Shown here: positions 26,092-34,861 of the stretch, piece by piece | Position numbering within the stretch: position 1 is the stretch's first letter | Layout: each line of letters starts with the position of its first letter | Assembly: GCA_024330265.1 (NCBI GenBank) | Contig: JANDLT010000018.1 | Location: forward strand, 22,491-86,490 | Direction: 5' to 3' | Origin: Pyrinomonadaceae bacterium MAG19_C2-C3 | Lineage (GTDB): Bacteria; Acidobacteriota; Blastocatellia; Pyrinomonadales; Pyrinomonadaceae | DNA length: 64,000 bases | Translations under genes and position numbers: made by a program | Notes under the pieces: generated by a model | What the model was told of the DNA's origin: nothing | Databases searched by the model: none | The model's input: the letters and a program-made list of their open reading frames with translations, nothing else

Positions 26092-27675
26092 TTAGTCGTC
26101 ATCGTCGCGTGGTGTCGTCGGGGCGATGCCGCGCATCCTGTTTGTCAAACGGGCGAAGCGGTCTTCGAGTCCCTGTTGATTGCGATTCGTATTCGCGCCG
26201 ATGGTGACTTCGTAAATGCCCGTGTTGTTGGCTTCGGGAATTGAGACCCAGAAGCGTTGATGCGAGAAGAAGAAGACGGCGCACAGCGTCAAGATAAGTA
26301 TGCTCGAACCGACGTAGAACACGGTCGAGCCGGGGTCGCGTTGGACGGATAAAATATGGTCTGTGCCGACTTTCTCAAAATCTGTGATGCGAAGTTTGTA
26401 CCCGGCGACGGGTGCGCTGACGGGCGCACTATCCGGCAAGTCGGAAGCGAACGCGAAGCCGCGAACCGGGGCGGCATTCGGCGGCGTGATGATGAGTTGC
26501 GCCGCAGGGTTGTTGTATTCGGTCGAGCGCGTATCGGGGCGGCTGCCGTTTAAGAAAAAGTCGGGAAAGAAGTCGGCGTACTGTATGCGCGTACCGTCGC
26601 TTAAAATTGTTTCACCATCACGCGGAATCGTGACTTGTTGGACAGGTCGCCCGTCCTGCGGAGTTAGGCGAAGCATGATGTTGCGCGCATTTCCGGTCGG
26701 GTTATAACTCGCTTGAAAAAGGCGATAGCCGCGATAATCGTAGGGATTGTTCAGGCTCACGACGCCTTCGCGTGTGCCGTATTCGTCGGTGATACGGATG
26801 TCGGTTGACCAGTCGAGCGTGTTTCCGGCGTCAATCCCGCCGTTGTTTTCAATCAAGGTTTGCTTGATGTCGAGACATTCGACGGCGAACGGGAGTTGAA
26901 CCTTCACCTGTCCAAGTTGGTCAAGATTGAAGACGGTTTGCGACATCGTGTTGGCGCGTTTGCGCGGCGAGTTGGCTTCCGGTGAAAGCGGCATCTGTCC
27001 GGTGCGCCCGATGTACGACGTGAGAAAGCCGCCCGTGAAAATCGTCAAAAGCCCGACGTGAACGGCGTAAGCACCAAGCCGATTCCACGTTCCGCGTTGG
27101 GCGAAAACAAACGTCCGTCCGCCCTTCTCAGAGACGCGCGCCCGTAAGCCTTCGGCGCGGGCGGCAGTCGTGATGCGCTTGACGAGTTCGTCATGGTCTG
27201 TGGCGCGCATCTCGAAGGTTGCGCTCGGTTTCTGCCCGCGCAGCCACGCTAGTCCGGCATCGAGTTTCGGGGATTTGATGAACGTCCACGCACGCGGGAA
27301 GCGGTCAATCGAAGCCAAGATGATGTTGACCGACAGCACCAACAACAGCAAACGGAAGTACCAGACGTGGTAAATATCAAAGAGTCCGAGCGAGCCGTAG
27401 AGCGAGCGTTGCGCGGGCGTGAGCAAGGCGTAATACGCAGCGAAGCCTTCGACTTCTTGTTGCATGATGAGCATTCCGGTCATGCTCAAAATGATAAGGG
27501 TGATTAACAGCACGACACCGAGACGAACCGAACTAAGCACATCGAGAACTTGATTGACGATGTTTCGCGGTGGCGACTTCGCGGCATTCTTAGCAGCATT
27601 CGCGTCCGGCTTGGATGTGGTATTTGAAAGTGGCGACGCAGGAGCGTCGAGCGTGGTTTGGGGTGCGGCAGACAT
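26092..27675 (-). CDS. resB: Cytochrome c biogenesis protein ResB
   Basis: A 527-residue membrane protein. A Pro/Ala-rich cytoplasmic lead of about 35 residues is followed by VLDVLSSVRLGVVLLITLII (TM1), further TM segments near residues 95-115 and 205-225, a large periplasmic domain, and a final TM near residue 470. The segment FNLDQLGQVKVQLPFAVECL and the DYRGYRLFQASY motif are characteristic of ResB. Partner of CcsA in System II cytochrome c maturation. First gene of the minus-strand operon. Confidence 0.93.
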   Translation of the reverse strand: MSAAPQTTLDAPASPLSNTTSKPDANAAKNAAKSPPRNIVNQVLDVLSSVRLGVVLLITLIILSMTGMLIMQQEVEGFAAYYALLTPAQRSLYGSLGLFDIYHVWYFRLLLLVLSVNIILASIDRFPRAWTFIKSPKLDAGLAWLRGQKPSATFEMRATDHDELVKRITTAARAEGLRARVSEKGGRTFVFAQRGTWNRLGAYAVHVGLLTIFTGGFLTSYIGRTGQMPLSPEANSPRKRANTMSQTVFNLDQLGQVKVQLPFAVECLDIKQTLIENNGGIDAGNTLDWSTDIRITDEYGTREGVVSLNNPYDYRGYRLFQASYNPTGNARNIMLRLTPQDGRPVQQVTIPRDGETILSDGTRIQYADFFPDFFLNGSRPDTRSTEYNNPAAQLIITPPNAAPVRGFAFASDLPDSAPVSAPVAGYKLRITDFEKVGTDHILSVQRDPGSTVFYVGSSILILTLCAVFFFSHQRFWVSIPEANNTGIYEVTIGANTNRNQQGLEDRFARLTNRMRGIAPTTPRDDDD

Positions 27676-28066
27676 GTTTATAAATCTATAAAAGCGAAAC
27701 TGTGTAAAAGTATAGTTGTTGTGAAAGCGTTTTGTTTAAGCGACGGGCGAGGCTACAAGGTTCGCAAATTAAAACGCTCGAACGATTGACTAACAAGAGG
27801 CAGCGGCATTATCGGCGGTACGCTTGTGTATCGTCAACCCGTAAGGCTTGAGTCGCACACAAACCGCGCAATAGTGGCTTGGCTCACCGTTTTGGATGCG
27901 GCGCGAGAATGAGAAACTGCCCGCCGAAAGCAAATCAAATCGTGGGCATCGTGAAGCATCAAACCTCATCGAAGATAGGTTGTGATACTTGAGAAGGAGC
28001 AGCGAACGATGTGGTATTATGCCGCGCAAATATCAAGCCTTCAGCGTGCAATATACTAAAAACGAT
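27676..28066. other. 391-bp divergent intergenic region
   Basis: Lies between resB (minus) and a TPR gene (plus) and should hold both promoters. I see AT-rich DNA beside the resB start (about 27680-27720), a partial inverted repeat (GCGTTTTGTTTAAGCG against TTAAAACGC, about 27728-27777) and an extended -10 near 28012-28020. No credible gene. Confidence 0.5.
28012..28020 (+). promoter_or_regulatory. Extended -10 candidate for the TPR gene
   Basis: TGGTATTAT (TGn plus TATTAT) lies 46 bp before the ATG at 28067. A TTGAGA lies upstream, but at 20-bp spacing. Confidence 0.35.
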
Positions 28067-28840
28067 ATGTTAAAAAATAGTGTCTCCGCGATTGTCGGAA
28101 TTGTTCTCGGCTTCATCGTCGGTTTTCTTTTAACCAATAACATCGCTCCCGCAACCGCCAATGCGCCGCTTGCACCGAACGCTTCGACGATGGCGAGCAG
28201 TGGCAGTGGCGTCGCACCGCCGCTTGACCCGACGCAAGTCGGCGGAGCTTTGCCGCCGAATCATCCGAGCGTCGGAAGCGGCACGGCGGCGACATCAAGC
28301 GGCGCGACGACGAACATGGCGACGAGTGCGGCGGCGAGTTCCGCCGACGCGCAACGCACGATGGCAGCCGCCGACGGTGCGCCCAAAGATTTCGATAAAC
28401 AGATGGAAGCCGCGATTGCTTTTTATCAAGCGGGCGATTACGCGAAAGCGACTTTCTATCTTGAGCGCGCAATCAAGATAAACCCGCGCGATGTGGACGC
28501 GCTCGTCGCTCTCGGCAACACGCGCTATGACGCGGAAGACTTCACCCGCGCCGCCGAAATTTACGAACGCGCCCTTGCCCTCAACCCTTCAAACGCCGAT
28601 GTGCGAACCGACTTAGGTAACACCTTTTTCATACGCCAACCGCCCGATTATCAGCGCGCGATTGCCGAATATCGTCGCTCGCTTCAGGTTGACGCGCGTC
28701 ACGAAAAGACCTTACAAAATCTCGCCCTCGCCTTGATACGCACCGGAGACAAGACAGCCGCCCGCCAGACCATAGACCAACTCGCCGCTATCAACGGGCA
28801 AAATCCGGCAATCGCTTCATTGCGAAGTCAGGCAAACTAA
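28067..28840 (+). CDS. TPR protein with N-terminal membrane anchor
   Basis: A 257-residue protein. A single N-terminal TM segment (SVSAIVGIVLGFIVGFLLTNN) is followed by an Ala/Ser/Thr/Gly-rich linker to about residue 110. TPR units then begin at DKQMEAAIAFYQAGDYAKA and continue with PRDVDALVALGNTRYDAEDF and PSNADVRTDLGNTFFIRQPP. It is a clear paralogue of the gene at 46028: both share the VRTDLG-TFF and DARHE-TL-NLA motifs and the end IDQLAA. Likely a periplasmic scaffold. I chose the ATG at 28067, which precedes the anchor. Confidence 0.82.
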   Translation: MLKNSVSAIVGIVLGFIVGFLLTNNIAPATANAPLAPNASTMASSGSGVAPPLDPTQVGGALPPNHPSVGSGTAATSSGATTNMATSAAASSADAQRTMAAADGAPKDFDKQMEAAIAFYQAGDYAKATFYLERAIKINPRDVDALVALGNTRYDAEDFTRAAEIYERALALNPSNADVRTDLGNTFFIRQPPDYQRAIAEYRRSLQVDARHEKTLQNLALALIRTGDKTAARQTIDQLAAINGQNPAIASLRSQAN

Positions 28841-28855
28841 CCACAAAGCGATTGA

Positions 28856-28892
28856 GGATGCTTCCGCCGGTTATTTATCGGCGGGGGCATCC
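28856..28892. terminator. Hairpin between convergent genes
   Basis: GGATGCTTCCGCCGG pairs with CGGCGGGGGCATCC around an AT-rich loop. It ends the TPR gene and overlaps the last codons of the minus-strand gene, so it can work both ways. Confidence 0.6.
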
Positions 28893-29455
28893 TTGTCGTT
28901 GTCCTTGCAAATATATGAGTTGAGAAACTGTTCATCTCCGTGACGCGAGTTCTCGGCAGGGTTTCCGTCGCGGCACTTCATCGGGGCAAGCGATACGTCA
29001 AGCGTGCGCGGTGAATCTATCTTGATGGTCATGCCCGTCGGAATGTTTTCGAGACGTTCAAGCGTGACGCGATAGACGGCTTTGCGTTCTGCCCTGTTGC
29101 CAATTTCGGTGAGTGGGACGACGAAATCTACGCGGCGCGACAAGCCTTCGCCACGCAGGGCGACGCTCATCGTTTGCTTTGGCATCGTCGCAGCATCGCT
29201 TCCATTCGCGGCAGGAAGCTTTTCGAGTGTGATGACGGCGGTCACGATTTCGGGCGGAACATCCGACGAGTTGGCTACCGACACATACAACGTCAATAAA
29301 CCGCTTGATGAAGTGGTGGGCTTGACGAACACTGAACCGCCAAGAAGAGAGAACGCCGGAGAATCGGAAACCGTTTGTCCATACAAGATAGTTCCCGATG
29401 TTGACATGGCAAAGATAATGGCGGCTAAAGAGAAGCATCGGGTTTTAAGGGTCAC
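28871..29455 (-). CDS. Small exported protein, GTG start coupled to the TPR lipoprotein
   Basis: A 194-residue protein starting at GTG (29455), which overlaps the TGA stop of the upstream TPR lipoprotein gene (GTGA). It has a signal peptide (CFSLAAIIFAMSTSGTILYG) and a beta-rich mature part (GLLTLYVSVANSSDVPPEIV, later VVPLTEIGNRAERKAVYRVTLERL). The C-terminus is polar, with two Cys. An ATG far upstream would lie wholly within the TPR gene, so I reject it. No family recognised. It ends the DUF4331 cluster. Confidence 0.65.
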   Translation of the reverse strand: MTLKTRCFSLAAIIFAMSTSGTILYGQTVSDSPAFSLLGGSVFVKPTTSSSGLLTLYVSVANSSDVPPEIVTAVITLEKLPAANGSDAATMPKQTMSVALRGEGLSRRVDFVVPLTEIGNRAERKAVYRVTLERLENIPTGMTIKIDSPRTLDVSLAPMKCRDGNPAENSRHGDEQFLNSYICKDNDKDAPADK

Positions 29456-30840
29456 TGGTTTTTCTCCGGCTCTAAAGATTCGAGCGTCGTGCGGGCGATG
29501 GAAGATTGCATCATATCGAAGTGCGGATTGAGTTTGAGAGCGCGTGAAAGGTACGCGCGTCCGGCATCCGTGTCGCCCGCACGCAGGGCAATCATTCCGG
29601 CGTGATAGAAAAGGCGTGCGTCCTGCGTATTGAGTTTTAAGGCTTGCCGGATGGCGGTTTGGGCTTCCGCAATTTTGCCCGCTTTGAGTGCTGTCCACGC
29701 GAGGGCGTCCGCGCCGTAGATGTCTTGACGGGCTTCGTATTCGCGGGCGGCAAGCTTGTATGCTTCGTCAGGTTTTAGGTTATGGTCGGCGTAGAACAGG
29801 GCGAGTTGGCGATTATAAAGTCCGGCGTTTGATTCGTTGCCTTGTTGAGTGTCCGGTTGACCGAGACGCGCGATTTGTTCGACGAGTTTGTATTGCGCCT
29901 GTGCTTCTCGTTCGCGTCCTGTGAGTTGATACAAGTCACCGAGTCCGGCGATGGCTGACGGGTCGGGGAAGCGGCGTGTCGCCTGTTCGTATAAACCAAT
30001 CGCGGCGGGTATGTCGCCTTGCGCGGCGCGTGTGCGGGCAAGGGCGGCGGTCGCTTGAAAGTAGTCGAAGATTTTAAGTGCTTCGCGGTGGTGGCGTTCC
30101 GCCGTCGCGTAGTCGCCGCGCGCAAACGCGATTTCACCGAGTTGCCAGTAAGCCCACGCGCGCGGTTCGGGCGTTGAAGACGGCGAACGGGCGAGGCGCG
30201 TGACGGCGGTTGAAAGGTACTCCTGCGCCGCGTCGAGATTGCCGCGCAGGAAAGCTTGACGGGCAAGGCGCGTGACGGCGGTGGCACTGTCGTCGCCGGT
30301 AAGTTGTTCCATGCGGGCGTAGGCGCGGGCGGCTTCCGTGTAGTCACCGAGTTCGAGTAAGGCATCACCGAGTAAGGCGAACGATTCGCTTTTGTCAGGC
30401 TTGAGCGCGACTAACTCGCGTGCGTGGTCGCGTGCCTGTGTGAAGTCATGCGTCGCATTCTCAAAGCGGATGAGTGCGGCGAGTCCTTCGGTGTTTATTT
30501 CGGCGGGCAGAATGTCGAGCGAAGCTTGGGCGGCGCGTCCGGCGAGGTCTATGTAGTTCGCTTCTCCAGTTTCGCGTGCGCGTTGGAGGTAATAGACGGC
30601 GAGTTTGTTATGGGCGATGAAGTCTTCGGGGTTACGCCGGATTTGCGCTTCGAGATAGCGAATTGAAATCTCGCCCGCGTCGGCGTTGGCGGGCGAATCG
30701 GACGAGGCGGGAGCGGCGGCAATAGTTTCATCCGGTGACGGTGCGGATGAAGTTGGGGCGGAATTATTGCAAGCCGTGAAGCCGAGTGCGGCAAACAGAA
30801 CGAGTGCCATGAGATGCGGGGTTGGTTGTCGCCTCATCAT
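29452..30840 (-). CDS. TPR-repeat lipoprotein of the DUF4331 cluster
   Basis: A 462-residue lipoprotein. The signal has a lipobox-like ALGFTAC-N, so Cys would be acylated near residue 22. After a Ser/Ala/Pro linker there are about nine TPR-like helix pairs, for example PEDFIAHNKLAVYYLQRARE, PDKSESFALLGDALLELGDY, AWAYWQLGEIAFARGDYATA and DARLFYHAGMIALRAGDTDA. It is 40 bp downstream of DUF4331 copy 1 and overlaps the next gene by 4 bp. A possible outer-membrane or periplasmic scaffold for the DUF4331 proteins; this role is inferred from position only. Confidence 0.85.
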   Translation of the reverse strand: MMRRQPTPHLMALVLFAALGFTACNNSAPTSSAPSPDETIAAAPASSDSPANADAGEISIRYLEAQIRRNPEDFIAHNKLAVYYLQRARETGEANYIDLAGRAAQASLDILPAEINTEGLAALIRFENATHDFTQARDHARELVALKPDKSESFALLGDALLELGDYTEAARAYARMEQLTGDDSATAVTRLARQAFLRGNLDAAQEYLSTAVTRLARSPSSTPEPRAWAYWQLGEIAFARGDYATAERHHREALKIFDYFQATAALARTRAAQGDIPAAIGLYEQATRRFPDPSAIAGLGDLYQLTGREREAQAQYKLVEQIARLGQPDTQQGNESNAGLYNRQLALFYADHNLKPDEAYKLAAREYEARQDIYGADALAWTALKAGKIAEAQTAIRQALKLNTQDARLFYHAGMIALRAGDTDAGRAYLSRALKLNPHFDMMQSSIARTTLESLEPEKNQ

Positions 30841-30880
30841 GGCACTCGTGCTTATTTCAGGTAGTTTATGTGAATGAAAA

Positions 30881-32113
30881 TCAGTTGCGCGTTTGGTCAT
30901 CGGCAACTCCCGCATCGCGCGGTTGATGTGGTAATCCGAAGTACGGAAACGTGTTGGTGAGCGGCACGTCGAGCGTGTTGGCGTTGTCGGTGGTGACGAA
31001 GCCGTTGGTGATGACAGTGAGAAGCGTATCAACGACATCGTCGCTCATGCGCCGTCCGTTGGGAAACGCCGCTCCCGCGCTGGTGCCGTCGCCCGGACCC
31101 GTGTTCGGTGCGTTTAGGTTGAGGCGTATGAAGTCGCCGCGCGCGGTGGTAAGTCGCAGCATCGTGCTGACGTTCTGTTCGCTCGTGCCGAGTTCGCGGA
31201 GATTTGAGGCGATGGAATTATCGAATCTGCCCGCCGCATACTCCTCCGGGGTGGCGAGATTGTGCTCGTTTTTGCGCGGGAACGGAATCAGTACGACGTT
31301 GACCGCCGGATTACCGGCGCGGTCAACTATGCTCATGGTGGGTGTCGGGATGCCGCGCACGAAACGACTCGAACGGGGGATATTGACGACGCGCGAGGTG
31401 ATGGCATCAATTCCGATTTCATTGTTAACCGTTGGTTGAAGCGCGCCTATAGGAAAACTAAAGGCGATGGCGAGCGTGTTGTAACCGGCGAAGGAGTCGC
31501 GTCCGCGTTTGAGGAGGTTGGCGTTTATATTGTCGAGGTTTCCATTGGCAGCGCGCGCCGAGGCGATGAAACGGTTGACCCCCGCAATATCGAAGAGAAA
31601 CGCATCATCGGCGAGACCGGCGAAGAACTGCACGCCGCTCGCCGGGTCTGTCGTCACGACGCGCGGCGGCGCGGTCGGGTCGAGGTTAGGAACGGTGGTC
31701 GGGGCGGTGAATGTCCTGCCGTCGGGCAATATGACGGTGGCGATTTGCGCCTGTGTCGGCGATTGTGTCTTCGCCGAGAATCTGATGTCAATGAACTTAT
31801 CGGGGGTCGCATCGCCGGTCATCTCAAGTTCAAAGCGATAAGTGATGCTCGGATCGAAGATGCCGAAGTTGACCGCTTCGGCGGGAACGATGAAGCCTTG
31901 CGAGGTCATCGCCAGAAAGACGCGCGTATTGTCATTCGGGTCAAGCAGCGCATAAACATCGTTGAGGTCGGCACTACGGTCGAGTGAAGCGATTGGAGCA
32001 TCGCCATGATCGGCGGCTTCGATTGGAACATGAGCCGTGAAATACAGCGCGACGACAATGATTACCGCGAGCGAGACGATCATCGCTAACTGGCGGCGCG
32101 TAAAGCTAAACAT
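30881..32113 (-). CDS. DUF4331 exported protein, copy 1
   Basis: A 410-residue protein. An N-terminal signal or anchor (LAMIVSLAVIIVVALYFTAH) is followed by the DUF4331 start AADHGDAPIASLDRSADLNDVY (an ASSHREAP-like region in other members) and DPNDNTRVFLAMT. Later blocks are FNGF-like NFGIFDPSITYRFELEMTGD, RGRDSFAGYNTLAIAFSFP, and the C-terminal NGRRMSDDVVDTLLTVITNG...HQPRDAG...DDQTRN. Function unknown. RBS GAAAGG is 9-10 bp before the ATG. Its first 138 or so codons and leader are identical in DNA to copy 2. Copies 2-4 and an HbpS gene lie upstream in the same direction. Confidence 0.9.
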   Translation of the reverse strand: MFSFTRRQLAMIVSLAVIIVVALYFTAHVPIEAADHGDAPIASLDRSADLNDVYALLDPNDNTRVFLAMTSQGFIVPAEAVNFGIFDPSITYRFELEMTGDATPDKFIDIRFSAKTQSPTQAQIATVILPDGRTFTAPTTVPNLDPTAPPRVVTTDPASGVQFFAGLADDAFLFDIAGVNRFIASARAANGNLDNINANLLKRGRDSFAGYNTLAIAFSFPIGALQPTVNNEIGIDAITSRVVNIPRSSRFVRGIPTPTMSIVDRAGNPAVNVVLIPFPRKNEHNLATPEEYAAGRFDNSIASNLRELGTSEQNVSTMLRLTTARGDFIRLNLNAPNTGPGDGTSAGAAFPNGRRMSDDVVDTLLTVITNGFVTTDNANTLDVPLTNTFPYFGLPHQPRDAGVADDQTRN

Positions 32114-32151
32114 AAAAAAACACCTTTCGTAATTGGGGGTCGGGAGGTTAG
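31699..32151 (-). repeat. 453-bp direct repeat, copy A
   Basis: By direct comparison, every base from 31699 to 32151 matches 32953-33405. It covers the leader with RBS and the N-terminal third of DUF4331 copy 1. Divergence is abrupt at both ends. Confidence 0.9.
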
Positions 32152-32152
32152 G

Positions 32153-33367
32153 TTAGTTGCGCGTTTGGTCATCCATTCCGGTGTCGCGCGGTTGATGTGG
32201 TAACCCGAAGAATGGAAAAGTATTGATGAACGGTACGTCATTGGTGTTGGCGTTGTCGGTCGTGATAGCCCCGTTGGTGATGACGGTGAGCAGCGTATCA
32301 ACGACATCGTCGCCGGGGCGGCGCCCGTTCGGGAATCCCGCTCCCGGATTGTTGCCGCCGCCGGGTCCTTCATTCCGAATGTCAAATTTGAGACGTAAGA
32401 AATCACCACGTACAACCGCAATCTGCGCGAGCGTGTTGATGTTCTCTAGGCGCGTGCCGAGTGCGGTGAGTGTGGCGACGATGGAATCGGTGAATCTGCC
32501 CGCCGCATCATCCATTGTCGTCGAAATATTGTGTTCATTTTTGCGCGGGAACGGAACCAGCACCACGTTGACTGTCGGATTGGCGGCGCGGTCAACCTGG
32601 GTTGTCAGCGTTTTCGATGCTCCGCGTTGGAAGCGCGTGGGTCTGCGTAACGCAACATTGCGGATAGTGACGGCATTAACTCCGATTTCGCTGTTGGCAG
32701 TGGGTTGCAGCAGTGCGATGGGAAGGCTAAGGGCTATCGCAAGCGTGTTGTAACCGGCGAAGGTGTCGCGCCCGCGATTGAGGAAGCTGGCGTTCGGCGC
32801 ACCGGCGCGCACGGAGGCAATGAAACGATTGACACCCGGAATATCGAAGAGGAACGCATCGTCAACCAGCCCGGAGAAGAACTGTACGCCGCTCGCTTGA
32901 TGCGTCGTGATGACGCGCGGCGGTGCGGTCGCAGCGAGGCTCGGAATGGTGTTCGGGGCGGTGAATGTCCTGCCGTCGGGCAATATGACGGTGGCGATTT
33001 GCGCCTGTGTCGGCGATTGTGTCTTCGCCGAGAATCTGATGTCAATGAACTTATCGGGGGTCGCATCGCCGGTCATCTCAAGTTCAAAGCGATAAGTGAT
33101 GCTCGGATCGAAGATGCCGAAGTTGACCGCTTCGGCGGGAACGATGAAGCCTTGCGAGGTCATCGCCAGAAAGACGCGCGTATTGTCATTCGGGTCAAGC
33201 AGCGCATAAACATCGTTGAGGTCGGCACTACGGTCGAGTGAAGCGATTGGAGCATCGCCATGATCGGCGGCTTCGATTGGAACATGAGCCGTGAAATACA
33301 GCGCGACGACAATGATTACCGCGAGCGAGACGATCATCGCTAACTGGCGGCGCGTAAAGCTAAACAT
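32153..33367 (-). CDS. DUF4331 exported protein, copy 2
   Basis: A 404-residue protein. Residues 1-138 are identical to copy 1, up to GRTFTAP; the rest is homologous but differs (for example DIPGVNRFIASVRAGAPNASFLNRGRD in outline and HNISTTMDDAAGRF). The conserved end is NGRRPGDDVVDTLLTVITNG and DDQTRN. I chose the ATG at 33367 by analogy with copy 1 (same RBS, GAAAGGTG). The stop lies 2 bp outside the repeat that forms the copy 1 leader, so copies 1 and 2 are closely packed (39 bp). Confidence 0.9.
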   Translation of the reverse strand: MFSFTRRQLAMIVSLAVIIVVALYFTAHVPIEAADHGDAPIASLDRSADLNDVYALLDPNDNTRVFLAMTSQGFIVPAEAVNFGIFDPSITYRFELEMTGDATPDKFIDIRFSAKTQSPTQAQIATVILPDGRTFTAPNTIPSLAATAPPRVITTHQASGVQFFSGLVDDAFLFDIPGVNRFIASVRAGAPNASFLNRGRDTFAGYNTLAIALSLPIALLQPTANSEIGVNAVTIRNVALRRPTRFQRGASKTLTTQVDRAANPTVNVVLVPFPRKNEHNISTTMDDAAGRFTDSIVATLTALGTRLENINTLAQIAVVRGDFLRLKFDIRNEGPGGGNNPGAGFPNGRRPGDDVVDTLLTVITNGAITTDNANTNDVPFINTFPFFGLPHQPRDTGMDDQTRN

Positions 33368-33405
33368 AAAAAAACACCTTTCGTAATTGGGGGTCGGGAG
33401 GTTAG
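32953..33405 (-). repeat. 453-bp direct repeat, copy B
   Basis: Identical to 31699-32151 (offset 1254 bp). Its upstream edge falls at the last codon of the HbpS-like remnant, so the duplicated unit begins exactly at the junction of an HbpS 3' end and a DUF4331 leader. Confidence 0.9.
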
Positions 33406-33530
33406 AGGTTAGGGTTGCGTGGGAATTTGACGAACGGCAATCGCGTGTCGCAGACGATGAGTTGGTCGGCATAACGCTCCACCGAGTTCACCGTTTTGAA
33501 CAACGGCACGCTGCCCACAAATATTATCAT
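33402..33530 (-). pseudogene. Remnant of an HbpS/GlcG-like gene, 3' end
   Basis: Minus-strand reading gives IFVGSVPLFK, then after a deletion ERYADQLIVCDTRLPFVK followed by FPRNPNL and a stop. The intact gene at 36318 ends AGSVPLFKNGELV..., RRADQIIVRDTRLPFVK, FPRNPNL. About 35 residues between the two blocks are missing. No start or upstream domain remains. It directly precedes the leader of DUF4331 copy 2. Confidence 0.85.
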
Positions 33531-33561
33531 GATACTTACTTTATTTTCGTCTAGAACAAGG

Positions 33562-34806
33562 TTAATTGCGCGTTTGGTCGTTGACGACTCCCGGTTCGCG
33601 CGGTTGGTGGGCTTCGCCGAAGAACGGGAAAGTATTGGTGAACGGAACGTCGTTATCGTTAGCGTTGTCGGTGGTGATGAAACCGTTAGTGATGACGGTC
33701 AGATTCGTGTCAACTACGTCATCAATAAGGCGTCGTCCGTTCGGGAATCCCGTCGCTCCGTTGTTGCCGCCCATGGGTCCGCTGTTCGGTGCAGTCATAT
33801 CAAGGCGCACGAAATCGCCGCGTGTGATGGCGAGTCTCCTGATCAGATTGATGCCGTTCTCGTTGGTGCCGAGCGAGCGCAGTTGTTCCACGATGGTGTT
33901 GGCGAATTTGCCCGACGCATCATCGCGCGTGGTAGCTAGGTTATGGTCGTCCTTGAGCGGAAACGGAATTAGCGCGACGTTCACCGCCGGGTTCGCACAG
34001 CGATCAATTTGCGTGGTGATACTGTTGACGGAATTGCGCGATAATCTACCACCTCTGCGGATAGTAGTCGTTCGACTCGTCACGACCTCAACGCCAAACT
34101 CGTTGTTGGCGGCGGATTGAAACATCGAAATTGGAAAGCTAAATGCGATGGCGTGGATATTATATCCGGCGAAGGTGTCGCGTCCGCGCTTGAGAGTATT
34201 GCCGTCAATCCTTTCGAGGTTACCTTCGGCGGCGATGGCTGAGGCTCTGAAGCGGCTAAATCCGGGGATGTCAAACCGGAACGGGTCATCAACGATACCG
34301 GCGAAGAACTGCACGCCCGTTGCCTGATCCGTTGTGATGACGCGCGGCGGGGCGGTCTGATTGAGCGTCGGCACGGTGGTCGGGGCGGTGAATGTCCTAC
34401 CGTCCATCAGTTTGATGGTCGCGGTTTGGGCTTGTGAAGATGATTGTGTCTTGGGGCTGAACCGGACATCAATTGTTTTGTCAACGACGGCATCGCCCGT
34501 CATCTCCAAGTTGAAGCGGTAGAGTATGCCCGGATCGAACAGACCGAAGTTGACGGCTTCTCCGGGAACGATGAAGCCGGTGATGGTGACCATCAAGACG
34601 ACGCGCGAGTTATCGTTCGGGTCAAGAAACGCATAAACATCGGCTAAGTCTCCGGCGCGGTCGTTCGATGCTATGGGAGAATCTCCGTGGTCAGCCGCCA
34701 GAGTAGATGGAACTGTCGGCGCGGGCGCGAAGTAAAAACCGGAGACGACGATTATCGTCATCAAAATTGCGGCAATCGCAAGTCGTAAAAACCTTGGGGA
34801 TGTCAT
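33562..34806 (-). CDS. DUF4331 exported protein, copy 3
   Basis: A 414-residue protein with an N-terminal signal (LRLAIAAILMTIIVVSGFYF) unlike that of copies 1, 2 and 4, then AADHGDSPIASNDRAGDLADVY and DPNDNSRVVLMVTITGFIVP. The body has RGRDTFAGYNIHAIAFSFP and ends NGRRLIDDVVDTNLTVITNG, HQPREPG, DDQTRN. The ATG at 34806 has GAAAGGCG at the same distance as in copies 1 and 2; the earlier ATG at 34827 lies before that RBS. Separated from copy 4 by a decayed HbpS 3' end. Confidence 0.88.
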   Translation of the reverse strand: MTSPRFLRLAIAAILMTIIVVSGFYFAPAPTVPSTLAADHGDSPIASNDRAGDLADVYAFLDPNDNSRVVLMVTITGFIVPGEAVNFGLFDPGILYRFNLEMTGDAVVDKTIDVRFSPKTQSSSQAQTATIKLMDGRTFTAPTTVPTLNQTAPPRVITTDQATGVQFFAGIVDDPFRFDIPGFSRFRASAIAAEGNLERIDGNTLKRGRDTFAGYNIHAIAFSFPISMFQSAANNEFGVEVVTSRTTTIRRGGRLSRNSVNSITTQIDRCANPAVNVALIPFPLKDDHNLATTRDDASGKFANTIVEQLRSLGTNENGINLIRRLAITRGDFVRLDMTAPNSGPMGGNNGATGFPNGRRLIDDVVDTNLTVITNGFITTDNANDNDVPFTNTFPFFGEAHQPREPGVVNDQTRN

Positions 34807-34861
34807 AACTAAAACGCCTTTCATCACTTTCTTAAATCAGGGAAGGTCATCAGATATTTGG

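Noticed and set aside
27790..28029. 79-codon minus-strand frame in the resB / TPR gap
   Set aside because: No RBS, unusual composition, and it crosses the likely promoter of the TPR gene.
31262..31987. Open frames on the plus strand across the DUF4331 copies (also at 32705 and 34444)
   Set aside because: They repeat in each copy only because the DUF4331 DNA repeats; the products are low-complexity Arg/Gly/Asp shadows.
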